Source of the DNA: Brassica napus
Taxonomy: Eukaryota > Streptophyta > Magnoliopsida > Brassicales > Brassicaceae
Assembly (NCBI RefSeq): GCF_020379485.1
Contig: NC_063452.1
Location: 34,619,608-34,683,607, forward strand
Direction of reading: 5' to 3'
DNA: 64,000 nt
Shown in pieces: positions 41,076 to 54,635 of this stretch. The translations under genes and the position numbers were made by a program. The stretch's first letter is position 1. Each line of letters begins with the position of its first letter. Under the pieces are notes generated by a model. It had not been told where the DNA came from. It did no database searches and worked only from the letters and a program-made list of their open reading frames with translations.

Positions 41076-42870
41076 ATCCAGGACTTAGTGGGTAACAACA
41101 TTCTCCAATTGGTTTCGTAGTGAAACTTTTGCTGAGTTGAGATGTGCAACACCTTATCGTCTAAGGATGAGAAATCAACAAAACCAAATGTTGCTGCAGC
41201 TGATTCCTTCTCAACCTGTTTGATCTTGTTCCTGTGATTACACAACTCTCCTCCAGGCTCAAATTAAACATTCTTCAACCCCAATTCGTGTCTTGAAAGT
41301 TCCACCGCTCTTGTCTTGTTCCAAGCAAAAGGACTGATCAGAAAGGTACCACATAATGTCTTTTGGAAACCATATGGATCAAAAAAAAAAAATAGATGTT
41401 CCAATCCACTATCTGTTTGTGGTTCCTTTAGTGCCTCCTTTCTATCATATCATGTTTGACAAGAACCAGGTCGTCCATCACTGTTGATCATCTTTCTGGC
41501 TGGTGATTGTTGGAATCTTTGTTTGATCTTCTTGAATTTGTGCTGCGCATTCCGGTTCTTCAACTTTGTGATCTGAGACAGCAGTGAGTCGCTCTTGTTT
41601 ATGTGCTTCTAAGCATGGATGTGTTGTGTTGGTCTTTCTGAGTTGCTTCTCCACATCGATAATCACTTGAGACAGCTCCTTTATGTCCTCCTCACTGAAC
41701 CAGCTTGTTGTCTTGCTGCCTTGTTGTTTCTGATCCGAGTTTGAAGGGTATAGCTTTGTCTAAGACTGCTTTTTAAGCAGCTCTTCGTGGTACTGTCTTG
41801 GAATGTATTGTCTACGCATCATAGCCCTCAATTTAAGCCATGTTTCTACTGGTTCTTTTCCAAAGCGTCTTCTGGATGTTACCAATTGATCCCACCAGCT
41901 TAATGCATAACCACAAAACTCAGCAGTTGCCATTTGAACCTTCTTTCGTTCAGCATAATGTTGACATTTGAAAACTAACTCAATCTTCTCTCCCCACTCC
42001 ACATATACATATGGATCAGCCTTGCCATGATATGGAGGAAGCCTAAGTTTCAAACCAGTATGCTTCTGATCAAAACAAAATTAAAACAACATATCAAAAT
42101 CACAAGCCCTAACCCTAACAAATCTGAACCCAAAACACAACAATCCAGTTTGAAACAAATCAACCATGAACATATTGATTATAAAAAAAAACCTAAACAG
42201 ATTCAGATTGTAGAAAACAGATAAGATTCAAGGTAATTTCGATTTCAAGCAACCTGGTCAGATTAATTAACATAAAACTCTTAAACAGAAACAGATTGAT
42301 AAGTCTTAACCTTAACAGAAACATATCACACAAATCAAATCAAAAACTGAATCTGCAAAGATATGAAGAGTCAAAAGAAATCAGAGAGATAGATGAAAAA
42401 AACTTCCTTTCCTTCCAGAGTTGCTCTGATACCACTTAATGAAATCCTAGGATGATGCTCTGGAAATGGGAAGAGAGAACAGGATGATAACCCTTGCAAA
42501 AAGATAATCAGACAATCAATCTGTATCAGGGCGTGTGGAACGATGCAGGACACAAGAGCTATGGATCAACTCCTGATACTCCAAAGGATACTGATTTAGA
42601 TATCACACACTAAACCAGAAATCCCAAGCTGGATATTACACACCAGCAACTCCAAATCTTGTTGAAAGGACTTAGAAGAAAGAAAATAAGTTTTTGATTG
42701 AAAAAGGGTTACCGAATACATTATTTTTCGGCCAGAATATAAAGGAGAGAAGCTTGACATGCACAAGCTCTCGAAAACAAGAAAAAAAAATTAAAACTAA
42801 AGCTCTCTCGAAAACATAAACAAAGATAGTTTAATTTGAAATAAAACTAAGTTTTAAATAAAAGTTGTGC
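41076..42870 (-). mobile_element. Gypsy element F2, 5' half with a different LTR
   Basis: The interior, 41076-42439, contains gag (below), and the primer site TGGTATCAGAGC lies at 42423-42434. A 5' LTR begins at 42440 (element sense ...GGATTTCA) and extends to about 42870; its outer end is not certain. Its sequence is unrelated to the LTR of F1, so F2 is chimeric: its left end comes from an F1-type element. Confidence 0.6.
41478..42053 (-). pseudogene. Gag fragment of F2
   Basis: 42053-41760 encodes PPYHGKADPYVYVEWGEKIE and FCGYALSWWDQLVTSRRRFG, the standard gypsy gag core (Y-x-E-W, WWDQL). The frame then stops and 41666-41478 continues with a Glu/Gln-rich tail. The stretch from 41245 to 41076 (VEKESAAATFGFVDFSSLDD) is fused in frame to the F1-type gag end at 41075. 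Confidence 0.7.
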
Positions 42871-42889
42871 CTTGCTGGTCGTAGTGCTG

Positions 42890-43015
42890 GATTAACGAAT
42901 GAGAGATATGTAAGTAAACTTGTGACCTCGTTAAAAACCTTATCGGGAAACTCATTGGCACAAAACCCGACAAAGAAAAAAGAGTGCACACGAGCTACTT
43001 GCTCATTCGTTAATC
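42890..43015. repeat. 14-bp inverted repeat around a conserved-looking segment
   Basis: GATTAACGAATGAG (42890-42903) and CTCATTCGTTAATC (43002-43015) are perfect inverted copies 98 bp apart. The enclosed GACCTCGTTAAAAACCTTAT and GACAAAGAAAAAAGAGTGCA resemble a repeat I have seen in many plant genomes, but I cannot name the family. A short plus frame (42865-43134) crosses it and is not judged a gene. Confidence 0.55.
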
Positions 43016-43760
43016 ATCATGAACTTGGTTCAGCTTGGATTGTGATTAAGGTATTCCTGATAACATCTTTATTTCGGCTCAAGGACTCCTCAGATACAAG
43101 CTCTTCCTCAGCTACAAGCTCATCTTCATGTTGAAGTTCAAGCTGCCTATCCATGATCACATCAGCAGGTCTCTCTCTCTCTAACGAATCTTCATAAGAC
43201 AATATCTGACAAAAAAAATTTAATTCATCACATAAATTGTTTAATTTAATAAAAACAAGGTTCCTAATATGTATCCTAGAATTGAACTTAACATATACCT
43301 TTATATACAAATAACATGGATAGTAGATTTGTCAATTATGTATATATTGTTTCAACTCAATCAAATTATTGGAGCAAAAAACAAAGCACACATGGTGTCC
43401 ATGATTAAAGTTCAAAAAGGCAAAAGAAGAACCTAATGATCTTCAGCCAAAGTTGGCACCAAATATGTTAGTAGTGAATTTATATATAATGAATACGAGT
43501 GCTCTCTTACGTCAGCATTGTGTAAGAAAAAAAAACATTTCATATTTTCATCTGTTTGCTCATACGGGGTGGTATTCTCTACTTTTTGTTAGTGCATTGA
43601 CTGAATATTAATTATAAAATCAAGTTGTTATATGTTCCTATATTCTACATTTCTAGTATATGTCCCAAAGTAAAACCACAAGACGAATAAGTTTCGTAGC
43701 TTGGTCGTGTGACATGCAATACTTTAGATTCAATAAATAATCATGGAGTGTTTTTCTTGG
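43016..43760. other. Spacer, no gene seen
   Basis: AT-rich from 43200. A minus frame 43310-43017 is acidic and shows no domain. It includes a GA/CT-rich patch (43170-43180). Confidence 0.4.
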
Positions 43761-43763
43761 CTT

Positions 43764-45250
43764 TTTTTTGTCATCTAAAGATTATATTAAACATGTGAAA
43801 TACATTTGTTACACAACTAAGCCGACAAAAAACACATTTCTTCCAGAGCAATAAGCCGGCAAGGTAATCGTTACCCCCGAGAGACAGATAAAACCAACAA
43901 CGATTACATAACTATAAAAACAACGGGTGGAAAAAATCACTATGAACTTCTGAAACAAGCAAGGGTCCTCAAATATGTGAAGCAAGTCGAAACCAGAAGC
44001 CAGATTGAATATGAAGGCGTTGAAGGTCTGATTTATTAGGGATTCGAGAAGAGCTCGAAGACAAGTTCCGACAAGAAACCACGAGTTACCGACACTCGAG
44101 ATCAAGCTTCAACTGAGAGAAACCACGAGATTATGGATCTATATCCGAGCAGATGACGAAAAAAAACGGTTGACAATCAACTACTCAAAGACCTAACGTG
44201 ATTGAGCTACAGCTCCACAATTCCTTACCAAGAATTCCGGAAACCCACGGTTACAAACCAAGGAATAGCACAACTTCACATCCTGAAGCTTCACACTGGA
44301 CAGATCACACCAAACCCAGGGTCGGACGACGAAACCTTACCGCTCCCAACCTGAGAAGATATAAGACGCCATTGAGGCCAGCTAGAACCAAATACCACAG
44401 CAGAACAACCCAACCCGTAGAGAATAAGCGGCCACAAACTAGCAGAGCCTCAAGACCCACAAGCTCCAGAAGGTCAAATAAATCAGATTCACATTCCTCA
44501 ATTTTTAACAAAACAAGCCATAGCTTAAATACCCTTCGACAGAGACAAACAAAGGATATAGAGGAGGTCGAATACGAAGAGCCTTCGCTGACCCGCCTGA
44601 GAAACGCTTCACCCGATTCGATGGAAGAAGTAACACTCCGACCAGAAAACAGATTCGAAATTGGAGAAGCAGCCCACGCAAGACAATACAGTGATGAGTA
44701 AATCAGAGAGACTCTCCTAGAGGTCCAGAACGTCAAAGTCTCAGAGACATTCAGTAGACAGACCTAGAAGTGACCACAGTGGTCACGCACCTTCAAGTGA
44801 GAGGACATCAGGAACACCGTACCAAGAAACAAGTAGAGGCGGTAGATCGATGAGCTTCACCGGACCCGAACCTTGCCTGATTCTACAGATCTGACCCAGA
44901 TCTACAAAGGCACTGGTGCTAAACAAACCTCTTACTTGAAGCTCCTTTAATATACTTTCTGCGCACCTCACCGAAGCTCCAGCGACGAGACAGACCCCTG
45001 CACGTCGTTGTAGATCCGCCGGACGTGCCGATGAAAACCAGAGCTTTCAAGTATGTCGATGGAGTTAAGAAAGAGTCGATATAAAGGAGATGATACAGCT
45101 AAGAACAAAAAGAGAGAAGAATGAGATGATACAGCTAAGAACACCTAGCAAGCAAGGCGGCGGCTCTTTAGGTTAAAAACGACAAGAGAGTAATCGGGTT
45201 TGCGTGTGTCTGTAATGCAAGTTCTAGACCGTCTCTTTTCCCATGACGTC
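43764..45250 (-). mobile_element. Retroposon-like sequence with poly(A) (minus orientation)
   Basis: On the minus strand a GC-richer stretch of about 1.5 kb ends TCTTTAGATGACAAAAAAAA (left end, 43764-43785), like a 3' end of a LINE- or SINE-type copy. The frames over 44198-44736 on both strands are long (143-167 residues) but show no domain and are probably chance frames. A non-coding retroposon of the kind described in Brassicaceae (Sadhu) is possible; this is a guess. Confidence 0.35.
45087..45143. repeat. 21-bp direct repeat, 36 bp apart
   Basis: GAGATGATACAGCTAAGAAC plus A occurs at 45087-45107 and 45123-45143, near the 5' part of the retroposon-like sequence. Confidence 0.9.
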
Positions 45251-48200
45251 TGACCTACATCTGTAAATACACGATTGGCGACCATAATTGTCTCTCGATT
45301 TTACAAATAGAACAAAATTTAAAAAATGTATAGCAGAAAGTAGATATGTAAGAATATTTGTTTATTCTAAGATTTCCCAAATAACCATGTCTTTCGAACT
45401 TATTAAGCATGGTTTAACTGGAGTAGTAGAATGATGGATGATTTATCGACAAGTGATTCACGATACCATGCGAGTAATGCCAAAGTAAGGGGAATGTCAT
45501 GTGGTGATGAAGGGTGAATAAACAATACTTTCGAGTCTAAGAAAAATTAACGCACCCCCTCCCCCCCCGCACCGAATGGCGCACAAGAGCCGAATAAACG
45601 TGTGTGGGAGGTTCATTATATGTGGGTGGTCGGAGTGTTACAATAATATGATTAATCTAAGTAAAAAAGATGAGTTTTAAATTCACCAAATAGTAAATAA
45701 GTAACTGTATTCAATTTCATACGATAACTAAATAAAGAAACAACTTAAATCAAGGTTTAAAAGTACATTCACAGGTTTTGAAAATTGATTTGATGATCAA
45801 ATCCTAACCTAGGATACTAATCAAACATTTAAATTGTAATTCTTAGGTTTAGGAACACACAAAAAAAATTAATCCCCTTCATGATCCTAATCCGTACATT
45901 AGTTAACTAACATCAATTTCATTGGTTAATTATAAGTAAGTATGCATTATTCTAACTCCATTCAACCACAAATCGTTTTATGAATCAATTTCCATAGGCC
46001 TAATATGCTAAGCAATAAGAATATTTCATTCAAGTATTTCACGGAACACCTTCCGTGAACAAAAAACCTAAGATTTATGGGTTTTCAACCCTAATTTATC
46101 ATGAAAACACCAATCAAATAAGGATCATATATATTAAGCACAAATCAACCTTATCATTCGAACTCATAAGTCTATCAAGTGAATACTCACTAATTATCAT
46201 GAAATCCCTTAAACACATGTAACAATTAGGGATAAACATACTAGACAAGTAGCAAATCACAATTAAACTTACAAAAAGATATAAACAAAAGATAAAATAT
46301 CCAAACTTTAACAATTGTAGCAACTTTTCTTGAGAAAAAGAGTAAGGCAAAATCTAAAACTCATACAAGGTCAACCCAACAATCCTGGGTCAACCCAATA
46401 TTCATAGTTAAAATCTGCCCGTCATGCCGACAGCGGCCGGCTCCCGTCTTCGATATCCACCTGTGGCCATACTTTTTCCCTCACAGCCTGCTTTAGCCTC
46501 GGCCATAGACCGCGGGCCCACCTTATCGATCCATCGTTTCTTTGTCGTGCCCAGATTTGACCCCCATCTGTGTCATGTGGCCTGCCTTCCTTCGTAATCG
46601 CGACATGGCCTTTCCCGTGGTCCGTATCCGCAACGAGTATTCAAATAGTATGGCCAACATCTTCCACAACCTTGGGTCACAGAATCACATATCAAAAATT
46701 GCACTCTCTCGACCAAGATCCAATTTCTCATCGGCGACCTTGTTCCAGCCGCGTTTGTCACCTGCAGCCGTCTTGTACCATTGCCACCCGCTCTCAACCA
46801 TGATACAAGCCCACGATCAACCTACATCCATTACTATTTCCCTACCACAAAAGCTCTGCGGCGGCGGTCAGATCCTTCCCACGACAACACCCCCCCCCCC
46901 CAAACCAACTTATAGCCAATGTCTGCACACCAAGCCATTCCTTCACTCATTTCTTTGTTTTCTGCTCTATTCCGTCCCAAACCGCTCCAAACTCCAATGG
47001 AACCACTCCAAGAATTAATGCACTCAAATGGACATGTATATTCACCAAAACATCTTAATGCGCGAGAAAAAAAAAACCTGAATGATCAAGTAACAAATAG
47101 CTAAAAACCATTAAAACACTATATATTAACTCACTTATCTATTACATGTCCACAAGTAAACAAATCAAATGTTCTGCTATTTAGCTCATGCCTTAAAAAC
47201 CATATATTATCATGTCCCCTAACCATTTAACTTTTATTACGATCAAGGTGAATTCTGAAAACTGGAAAAGTGACCACAAACCATTTGGCTAGGAAGAAGG
47301 CTTCAAAACTGGTGTTTCAAGGAGGTGTATGAAGTTTATGGTAATTTACCCTCAAATGCACGATGAAAAGCAAGACATGTTGTAAAAACAAGGGAGAAAG
47401 GGACAATTGATGCATACACGGAGTTGCTTCCTCAAGTTATACAAATTCCCAAACCATTCCTTAATTATACCCACATAACAAGCTAAGAGATTCAAAATGA
47501 CACTTCTACCCTTTTCAAAAGATTTCAACCACATTCCTTGGATAAATTCACATTCGAAAGTTCATTTTCAATTTTTTTTTCTAGCTTTAAACTCTTTTCT
47601 TTTTCCACTTTTTGACTCTTTAATAGATATCTTTGTTTTCTTTTTCATTAGTGGATTCTTTTTTCCGTAAAGCTTAGATTTTTATTTTACTCTTTGTTTT
47701 GGATCCTTGGGATGTTTCATCTTCACCAAAAACATATTTCTTTCTTCCTTTCATTGATAACAATCCCTCAAATGAAACTATCCTAAAACCAATATAAATT
47801 GAAGTTTAAATCACATCTAAGTGTTGCAATCCTTAAAATGAGGCCAATTCTAAGGAAGATTATCTTTGTCATCCCAATACTAAAAAGTTTTTACACATGT
47901 ATGAAAGAATGAAGACTTCACTCATCAAATAATAGTGTGGGCTAGAAAGGAGTGGATTGGGATTCAAGGGAAGGTATACTTGGACTAACAAGAGAGTGAT
48001 ATGAAAAATATTATGATCCAATCATGATGATCCATAGTTCATGCACTGCAAGCCTATAAGTGAGACAGTTAAATGATTTATTAAGTCCGAATTCACATGG
48101 ATAGCATCAAAACAAAAAAAACTTCCATCAAAACATGAACAAGTAAACTGAGAGATCCAAATATATTTTTCCATTTTTGGTTTGTCAAAGGTTCGGGTCT

Positions 48201-49772
48201 ACTAAATTAAATGACTAAACATAATTATTCACAAAACAAGCTCAATCATTGTTCACAATTCAAATGCAACTGCAACCTATATCAATCAAAACTCAATCCT
48301 AAATGCAAATGAAGCATGGGAACCTATACTTTTCGAAAAAAAAATTATTTCTTTTGGTGCAGTTTTTTATGTAATAAATATTCAAAATACAATGCATGAA
48401 ACTCAAGACAATAAACAAAGCAGAACACATGGTGAGATATAATAATCTCTCCCCAAACTTACTTCACATAGAGGGCTGTATGTGAAATCAAACTTAAAAG
48501 AGACATCAAAAGAGAAAGAAAAGATGATCAAACCTAAATATCTACAAAATTAGAGGGGCACTTACAGTGAAGTTGGTTTGGATGAGGGAATATAAGGATG
48601 AGAGTAGGATGCGCTATGTGGCGATTTGGACATGACCCCATTATAATAAGGAGAATTCCCCTCCCCACCAACTTATTGGTTGCCATCTTGCATTATTCCA
48701 ATGTTTCTAACCTATTCAAACACACAAAAACAAGATAAAAATATACAGTATTATTTACAGAGGATATCATGAGAATTTTTTCCAAGTTAGTTTGTTTAAA
48801 GTTATTAACTTGACTTTCTTTTATTTGGCTAGTGGGAGGAGAATCTTTCTCACCTTCACAACTAATGGTCAAGATTTGAGTGAAAAGCTCTTGAATCTTG
48901 ATTGGGTCACCTTGAAGCTGAGAAGTTATGATGACACTTGAACATAAGAATGTTTTAGACTTTTCCTTGCATTTACCTTGTACAATAATTTTTCCATCCT
49001 TTAGCTTCATTGGGTGAAGAGTAAGGGTGTGCAGTGATTTTATAAAATTTGGAGATTAAAGTTCTTTCATCTTCTTCTTCTTTACATGAGTAGTCATAGT
49101 TACTATACGAACATATTCCTTTTGGGCTTTCCAAGTGATCATCACACATCCTTTGAAGAGCCTCTTCACCAAATCTTCCTTTATCTAACTCTTAGTTTAG
49201 AGTTGACCTTTCTTCCACAAATGAAACTACTTCATACATATGTACTTACAGCAGGAAGCTCTTTGATGGTGATTGTATCATCAGAGAAGGTGATTGTACC
49301 ATCAGAGATGGTGATCCATATTTTCTTTCAACAGGAAGCTCTCTGATGGTGATTGTACTACAATACTTATTTCGAGTTATTGGAGACTGTTTTGTTGATG
49401 TTATGGAGAGCCACCCTTGTAGAGGTCTACGAAATGTCCCACAATATTTAAGAAATGTGTTCCTAAGATCAACGTGGCTCACTTCCCATTCACCATGCCT
49501 AAAACAGTAGAGTCAATTTGAATGGTGCACCCTCCAACATTCATAGTGAAGTATTTAATGATGTAAATTTGGCTGTAGGAGAAAAATCTCAGAACATGAG
49601 TGAGGAAGTGTTGTTTCCATATTTTTGATCCCTACACTCTTCACCATCTCCATTGAAATCACCATCTCCATCTCCATGGTCTCAAATCACTCTGTGCTTA
49701 TCCTTCATTACTTTTCCAAAGATCTCCTCTCATATTTTCGATGAATAAATACAAGTGTAGAATAATTGATTT
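45251..49772 (-). mobile_element. Degenerate LTR-retroelement sequence, no intact gene
   Basis: A long tract with an AT-rich part (45640-46380), a GC-richer part (46400-46900) with a C run (46890-46900), and again AT-rich sequence. On the minus strand AAGTTTGGGGAGAG (48445-48458) resembles a polypurine tract of Athila-type elements. Frames such as 49010-48693 (minus, MKLKDGKIIVQGKCKEKSKT) show no clear domain. GTGATTGTA-CATCAGAGA repeats lie at 49265-49360. Assignment to old Athila-like 3' and LTR sequence is by overall appearance. Confidence 0.35.
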
Positions 49773-52458
49773 TGTAAGACCCTATCCCGGCCGATTAGGC
49801 CGCGGTCGATGCCTCACGTCGCTCGGTCCATACCCTGACCGAACCTCTCAAAATTTTCACCCTTTATTTAAAACATCGCCCATAGGGGAGGGGTAACTCA
49901 GATCTTAGATCAAGACTACCATAGTCTTTCCTAGCTTAGATCAATACAAGACATACGCAGTGGAATAACATCTATCATCCATTGGTCTATAACCAATCTA
50001 ATACTCGCCCGGTCGAATCACCTCAGCTAACGGTTAGTACTCTCAACTACCAGTTAGCTCAAAGGTCGATCCTAGACCCGAATCAAGTCATACGAATCTG
50101 AGGTTCCATTCCCCTAGTCCATTCTATCTAGAACTAAGCAAGAGTTTCTAGATCATACCTTAGCCACATCCACGGAGCTGGTTAGCTCATCGGTCCAGCT
50201 ACTCTAGCTGAATGAACTCGTAAACCAGCTGATCGAGCTGTCACACTCGAACTGAGCTAAGACCGAGATATGGCCAGCTGCCATATACTGCGTCCAGCTC
50301 CTTTACACATAAAACAACTCCCCTAGGTACTTAGTCATTCAGCCAACCATCCCCACTGACTTAGGTAACCTTTGAGAAGTCTTCAAACAACTAAGGACAT
50401 GCATTTGGCCCTTCCCGGCTCATGCTTCATTCAACATCCCGGCTCATGCTTCATTCAACATCCTTTAGCTTATCAGCTTATGATACCAAGTCCAGCTCAT
50501 GGACTAACAATGTCAAGTCCTCTCATGGACTAGTAATGCCCATCAGATCGTAAGTCAATCAACCAACCACCCCACATGACTCATAACGGATGAGTCTTCA
50601 CACATACTCAACCGGCCATGGAACCTTGTCCCAACGGAGCCGATCAGTCTTGCTCTAACATCCGGTGCATCCTTTGATCAATCAGAGCAGACACCTTATT
50701 TCATCACCAATGGATCAGGTCGTTCATCCTTGCCCAAGATCAGAAAACACACGGCTCAGTACTTATGGTCCACACTACCAAGTACTAGCAATACTCTTCT
50801 TTATGGCTCTTATCCAATGCTTTGCACATAGCTTACCAACACCAATGTTGATAACTAACATTCCTTATGATCAATGATCATAAATGACAAACATATCAAA
50901 ACACACAAGCATATGATCAGATAACCTAACACAAGGATCTATCATTGCATGGTTGGTTCCTTATCTAAACATCAAGTTACTCATCACGCCCAAATCTGGC
51001 CAATTTCGAAAGTACTCCAAAAACTATTAAAATTCATGTAAATTCATGATAAATCCCAAATAATAGATTCTTATAATCAGAATCCAATGAATCGACCCGG
51101 ATCATATGGATCCTGACCATGAACAGTACGGCTAAGGCCATGGGCATCATTCCTGAACCGGCCAAGGCCATGGTTCAGTGCCATCAAGTCTGATCCAACA
51201 GACTACACCATGTAAACATAGTTTACATCACAATATATGGTCTTTAAGGGGCGTGCCTTACTTGGCCTCAACAGCACCACAAGAGACATAAACAGGAACA
51301 AGGAAGTAATCATAAAGTATTACCTTGTACATGTTTCTAGATCTTGTGCCTTCCCTTATCATAGACGACCATGCACCACCAGAGCACGCCTCCATCATTG
51401 TCTTATCACATAGCTCCAGTATTGATAAGATCTATTCAAGGGTCGCACCAACTTCCCATCCATGGGACTTCCATGAAACCAGTTTCTACACTGCATCCGC
51501 GTTCAAGGCTGTTCATGCCATTGAGAGTGGAGTCCGGCCTTCTCTCTTCCCTCCTGACCATTTGCGTGTGTTCCCAGGACACAGAGGAAGCCTAGGACGT
51601 GATCATCCATGATCAATCACCATCAAAGGGTCATTCTTAACTCCCCTTGTGATTGCCCATAAAACTGCCTCTTTGCTGCCTTCACACCACTCTTGATCTT
51701 GGATGGAGCAATCCGACTCTCTCTCTCTTTTTCTCTGGTTTTCTTTGTGTTTTAGGGTGTAGAAGGAAGCTCTGGCGTGCCTGCAAAGGCACGGACTTTC
51801 CTTCCTTATATAGGAGAAGGGGTGGTTACTTTTTAACCATTGCATCCCTTCGGTATCATTTCTGGCCATTGATTTAATCAATGGACCAGATCACACCCCT
51901 TTGCCTATGGCAGTTACCAGACGTCCTGGAACTGTCAAACCACTCCTGGACATGTCCAAAACAAGCCCACACGGATTGCCCATGCCCATGGCTTGACCAG
52001 AAGAGCCCACCGGTCCATAGCCATCCTTGGCCAACCAACCGGCCCAGTAACCGCCCATAACTGTCACACTGGTCCGAGCTTCCAACACTCCATCCAGATG
52101 AGTTGAGCTGACTCCCAGCTGTCTCAGCTGAGTGATCTAGTATTCCAGCTAGCTGAGCTACCTGAACTTGATGTGAGCTACAATGAGCTTGTCCGAGCTT
52201 CGCCCAGCTGACCGAGCTTCATTCTCGCATCGTCCAGCTATCTCATCACTCGTCCAACTTGCTCTCTTCATCTTATTCAATCCTGCTAAGTCCCTTGGTG
52301 TATTTCCAGACCTAGACTTGGTTTTCTCATGATCCATCCTGATCATTCACTTCATCACATCCTGTTCACGATCAATTCCCATGATCTGAACCAAAGCAGT
52401 CTCGTTTCTGTTGAAACGTCTATGTCCCATGTCAAGTTCCAGGAACGAGGACATGACA
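49773..52458 (-). repeat. LTR of chromovirus remnant G
   Basis: In minus sense it starts TGTCATGTCC at 52458, just after a purine-rich site (AAGTGGGAGAGACT), and ends GGGTCTTACA at 49773. It contains a TATA box (CTATATAAGG, about 51804-51813 in minus sense) and AATAAA (49864-49869), in the order expected. 2.7 kb is long but within the range of plant chromoviruses. A perfect 24-bp tandem pair lies at 50414-50461. Confidence 0.5.
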
Positions 52459-53505
52459 AGTCTCTCCCACTTAGGATGGATTCGTCCTCGAATCCAGTGG
52501 TGCTGACGTCCTGTCTCAAGACAATTGGTTCCAATCGAACTCTTTGCATCCGGAACATGGAGCATGCTCGATTGGTTCTTCCTAACCAATTCGTTGCATC
52601 TCTCTCCTTGTTCCTTCTCACTGATCACATCTCGATCATCATATATACGAGTCTCCCCCACTTGATAGAGATTTAACCCAAAATCTTATCAAGTGGTTCA
52701 TCTGGTTTTGCTTATGGCACCCTTACTTGGCTACTTCGACCACAGTCGAGGGTCCATCAGGCACCCATACAAAGACATGACTTGTGTCACTGGTCCAACT
52801 CTCCAGGTTGGGGTCCTAGTAGACACCAAGTCCATATCTATCTTTTGAATGTCGTCTACTCTAGACTTTATCCTTGTTCGAATCTTAGTCCATGAATAGA
52901 TCAAATTCAGTCCCTAGGAACATACTGTGTACTCAAGTCTTAGTAGATTTAAACAATCTCTAAGCCACTCAATGCACCAGTCGAGTCCTAGCGAACATGT
53001 TCCAATCTTTAGGCTGCTCACTCTACCATGAGTCCTAACAGATTGTTCTGTTTCCTTAAGTCCTTCCCGGACACTACGGTTTATGATTCCAGCCACCAAT
53101 TACTGGATTGTCCTTAGCCAGCCATAGCCTTTCCCAGCTTGGCCATACTGCTATCTTAGTCCTTCCAAGACTAAACCGCCTCAACATGACTTCTGTCCAC
53201 ACCGGACTTTGTCATATTTCAATCCTGGTCCATTTAGGATGTGATCATATTCCGGTTCTGGTCCACTCAGGGACTCGACCGTGCATTCCGACCATAGGTC
53301 CATCTCCGAGTAGGTCGTGTCCTGACCCTCGTCCCTTACCGGACTTGATCATATTGCGGTTCTGGTCCACTCCGAGACTCAACCGTCTCACCCCAACCAT
53401 CGGTCAATGTCTGACTTGGTTGTGCCGCGATCCTCATCCCTCACCGGACAAGATCGTCTATATTCCAACCATAGGTCAATCTCCGACTTGGTTGTGCTCC
53501 GATCC

Positions 53506-53974
53506 TCATCCCTCACTAAACTTGATCGACTTCAGCTCGGCCATCTCGGCAGGAGCCAAACAATAGGGACTTTTGGACATTGGGGCCGTGCCTGGCTCCA
53601 ATTCTGCTATGAACAGGTCAGTCATATCAGGGGTAATGCCCTGTAGCGCCCGAAACACGTCCTCGAACTCACTGACCAGCGGAATCCCGTCCGGGTTACC
53701 ACCTTTATGACCTCCGCAGTGGTAATAGTAGCCAAGTACGCCTTTCAACCATTTGCAAGCATCCGTTCCGCACGGACTGCTGAAACCACAGAGGTCGAAC
53801 AAATTGCTTGGAAGCTAATCGGGGCTTCACAACCCATCTCACACTGCACCCGTACACGGTGATAGTCAAGGGTGGCCCTATGTTTTCCAAGCCAGTCATA
53901 CCTAAAATCACTTCATGATTCTCAAGGCGGACAACAATCAGATCCGCAGGCATTACTCTCTCTGTGATCAACAA
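53506..53974 (-). pseudogene. Pol fragment of G (protease end to reverse transcriptase start)
   Basis: 53974-53705 reads ERVMPADLIVVRLENHEVIL plus GMTGLE, the late protease region (usual form D-x-I-L-G-M-D-W-L). In a second frame 53802-53506 reads VSEFEDVFRALQGITPDMTD and LEPGTAPMSKSPYCLAPAEM, the conserved entry to the gypsy reverse transcriptase domain (normally P-G-x-x-P-I-S-x-x-P-Y-R-M-x-P-x-E). A frame change near 53760 and loss of everything after AELK show it is a scrap. Confidence 0.75.
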
Positions 53975-54447
53975 TCAGATCCGCAGGAAAACATTTAGAG
54001 TTTAACACTAGGATTTTTTAGAAAAACAATCAATCAATTTTGATAGAATTTTGAATATCTATGGATTATAAAACTTATCAAATATAATATAACTCATTTC
54101 TTCAAATACTGATTTTAGAAGTATATATATTATAATATATTAGATATGAAACCATATAGAGAAATGTAAATTATCTATCCTTATATGTAACATAACATCT
54201 TAATACAATGCATTCAACCATTAAATTTATTTAATGCAAGTCAATACATAAATTAATGCATGCTTTTTCTTCACTTTCTACTCTATTCATGTTTTGTATT
54301 GTGGAAACTCATGAATAATTCATTTCCAATAGAACATTATTTTCCCTGCTATAATAGAGTTACTCTAAAATAGATAAATTATAGAGGAGAAAATTGTGCT
54401 CCATTGTCTAAATAGTTTACATTACGAAGAAAGTTACGGATAAGATG

Positions 54448-54493
54448 ACAAACAGAGTTTTTTTTTTTTTTGTAACACAAACAAACAGAGTTT
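54448..54493 (-). repeat. Micro-insertion with 13-bp target duplication
   Basis: ACAAACAGAGTTT at 54448-54460 and 54481-54493 flanks 20 bases that in minus sense read TTGTGTTAC followed by A's, the look of the last bases of a LINE- or SINE-type copy. Confidence 0.7.
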
Positions 54494-54590
54494 AAGCCTT
54501 AATTTTTCCAAGTGATAGATCCATGTCCCATCGTCATCATGTGTTGCTAGATAATTATCATTATTAGCTTATTACCATTTCGAGTGAAGT

Positions 54591-54635
54591 AAAGAAGATG
54601 CTTAAGTAATGTTCAAAAAAAGAAGATGCTTAAGT
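54591..54635 (+). repeat. Micro-insertion with 17-bp target duplication
   Basis: AAAGAAGATGCTTAAGT at 54591-54607 and 54619-54635 flanks AATGTTCAAAA (11 bases), an end-plus-poly(A) pattern. Confidence 0.75.

Larger units (their letters stand above)
49773..53990 (-). mobile_element. Gypsy chromovirus remnant G, 3' end
   Basis: LTR plus about 1.5 kb of interior. The last coding words before the LTR, GFEDESILSGRDL (minus, about 52500-52470), followed by the purine tract, are typical of the C-terminal end of gypsy polyproteins. Further right a protease-to-reverse-transcriptase fragment survives (below). The pol part between is missing or unrecognisable, so a large internal deletion is inferred. 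No 5' LTR was found. Confidence 0.55.

Noticed and set aside
44198..44736. Overlapping frames of 167 (plus) and 143 (minus) residues
   Set aside because: Both are open over the same GC-richer segment, neither shows a domain, and a poly(A)-like end suggests a non-coding retroposon.
46542..47018. A 158-residue plus-strand frame
   Set aside because: No domain or family resemblance, overlapping frames on both strands, and it lies in degenerate LTR-like sequence.
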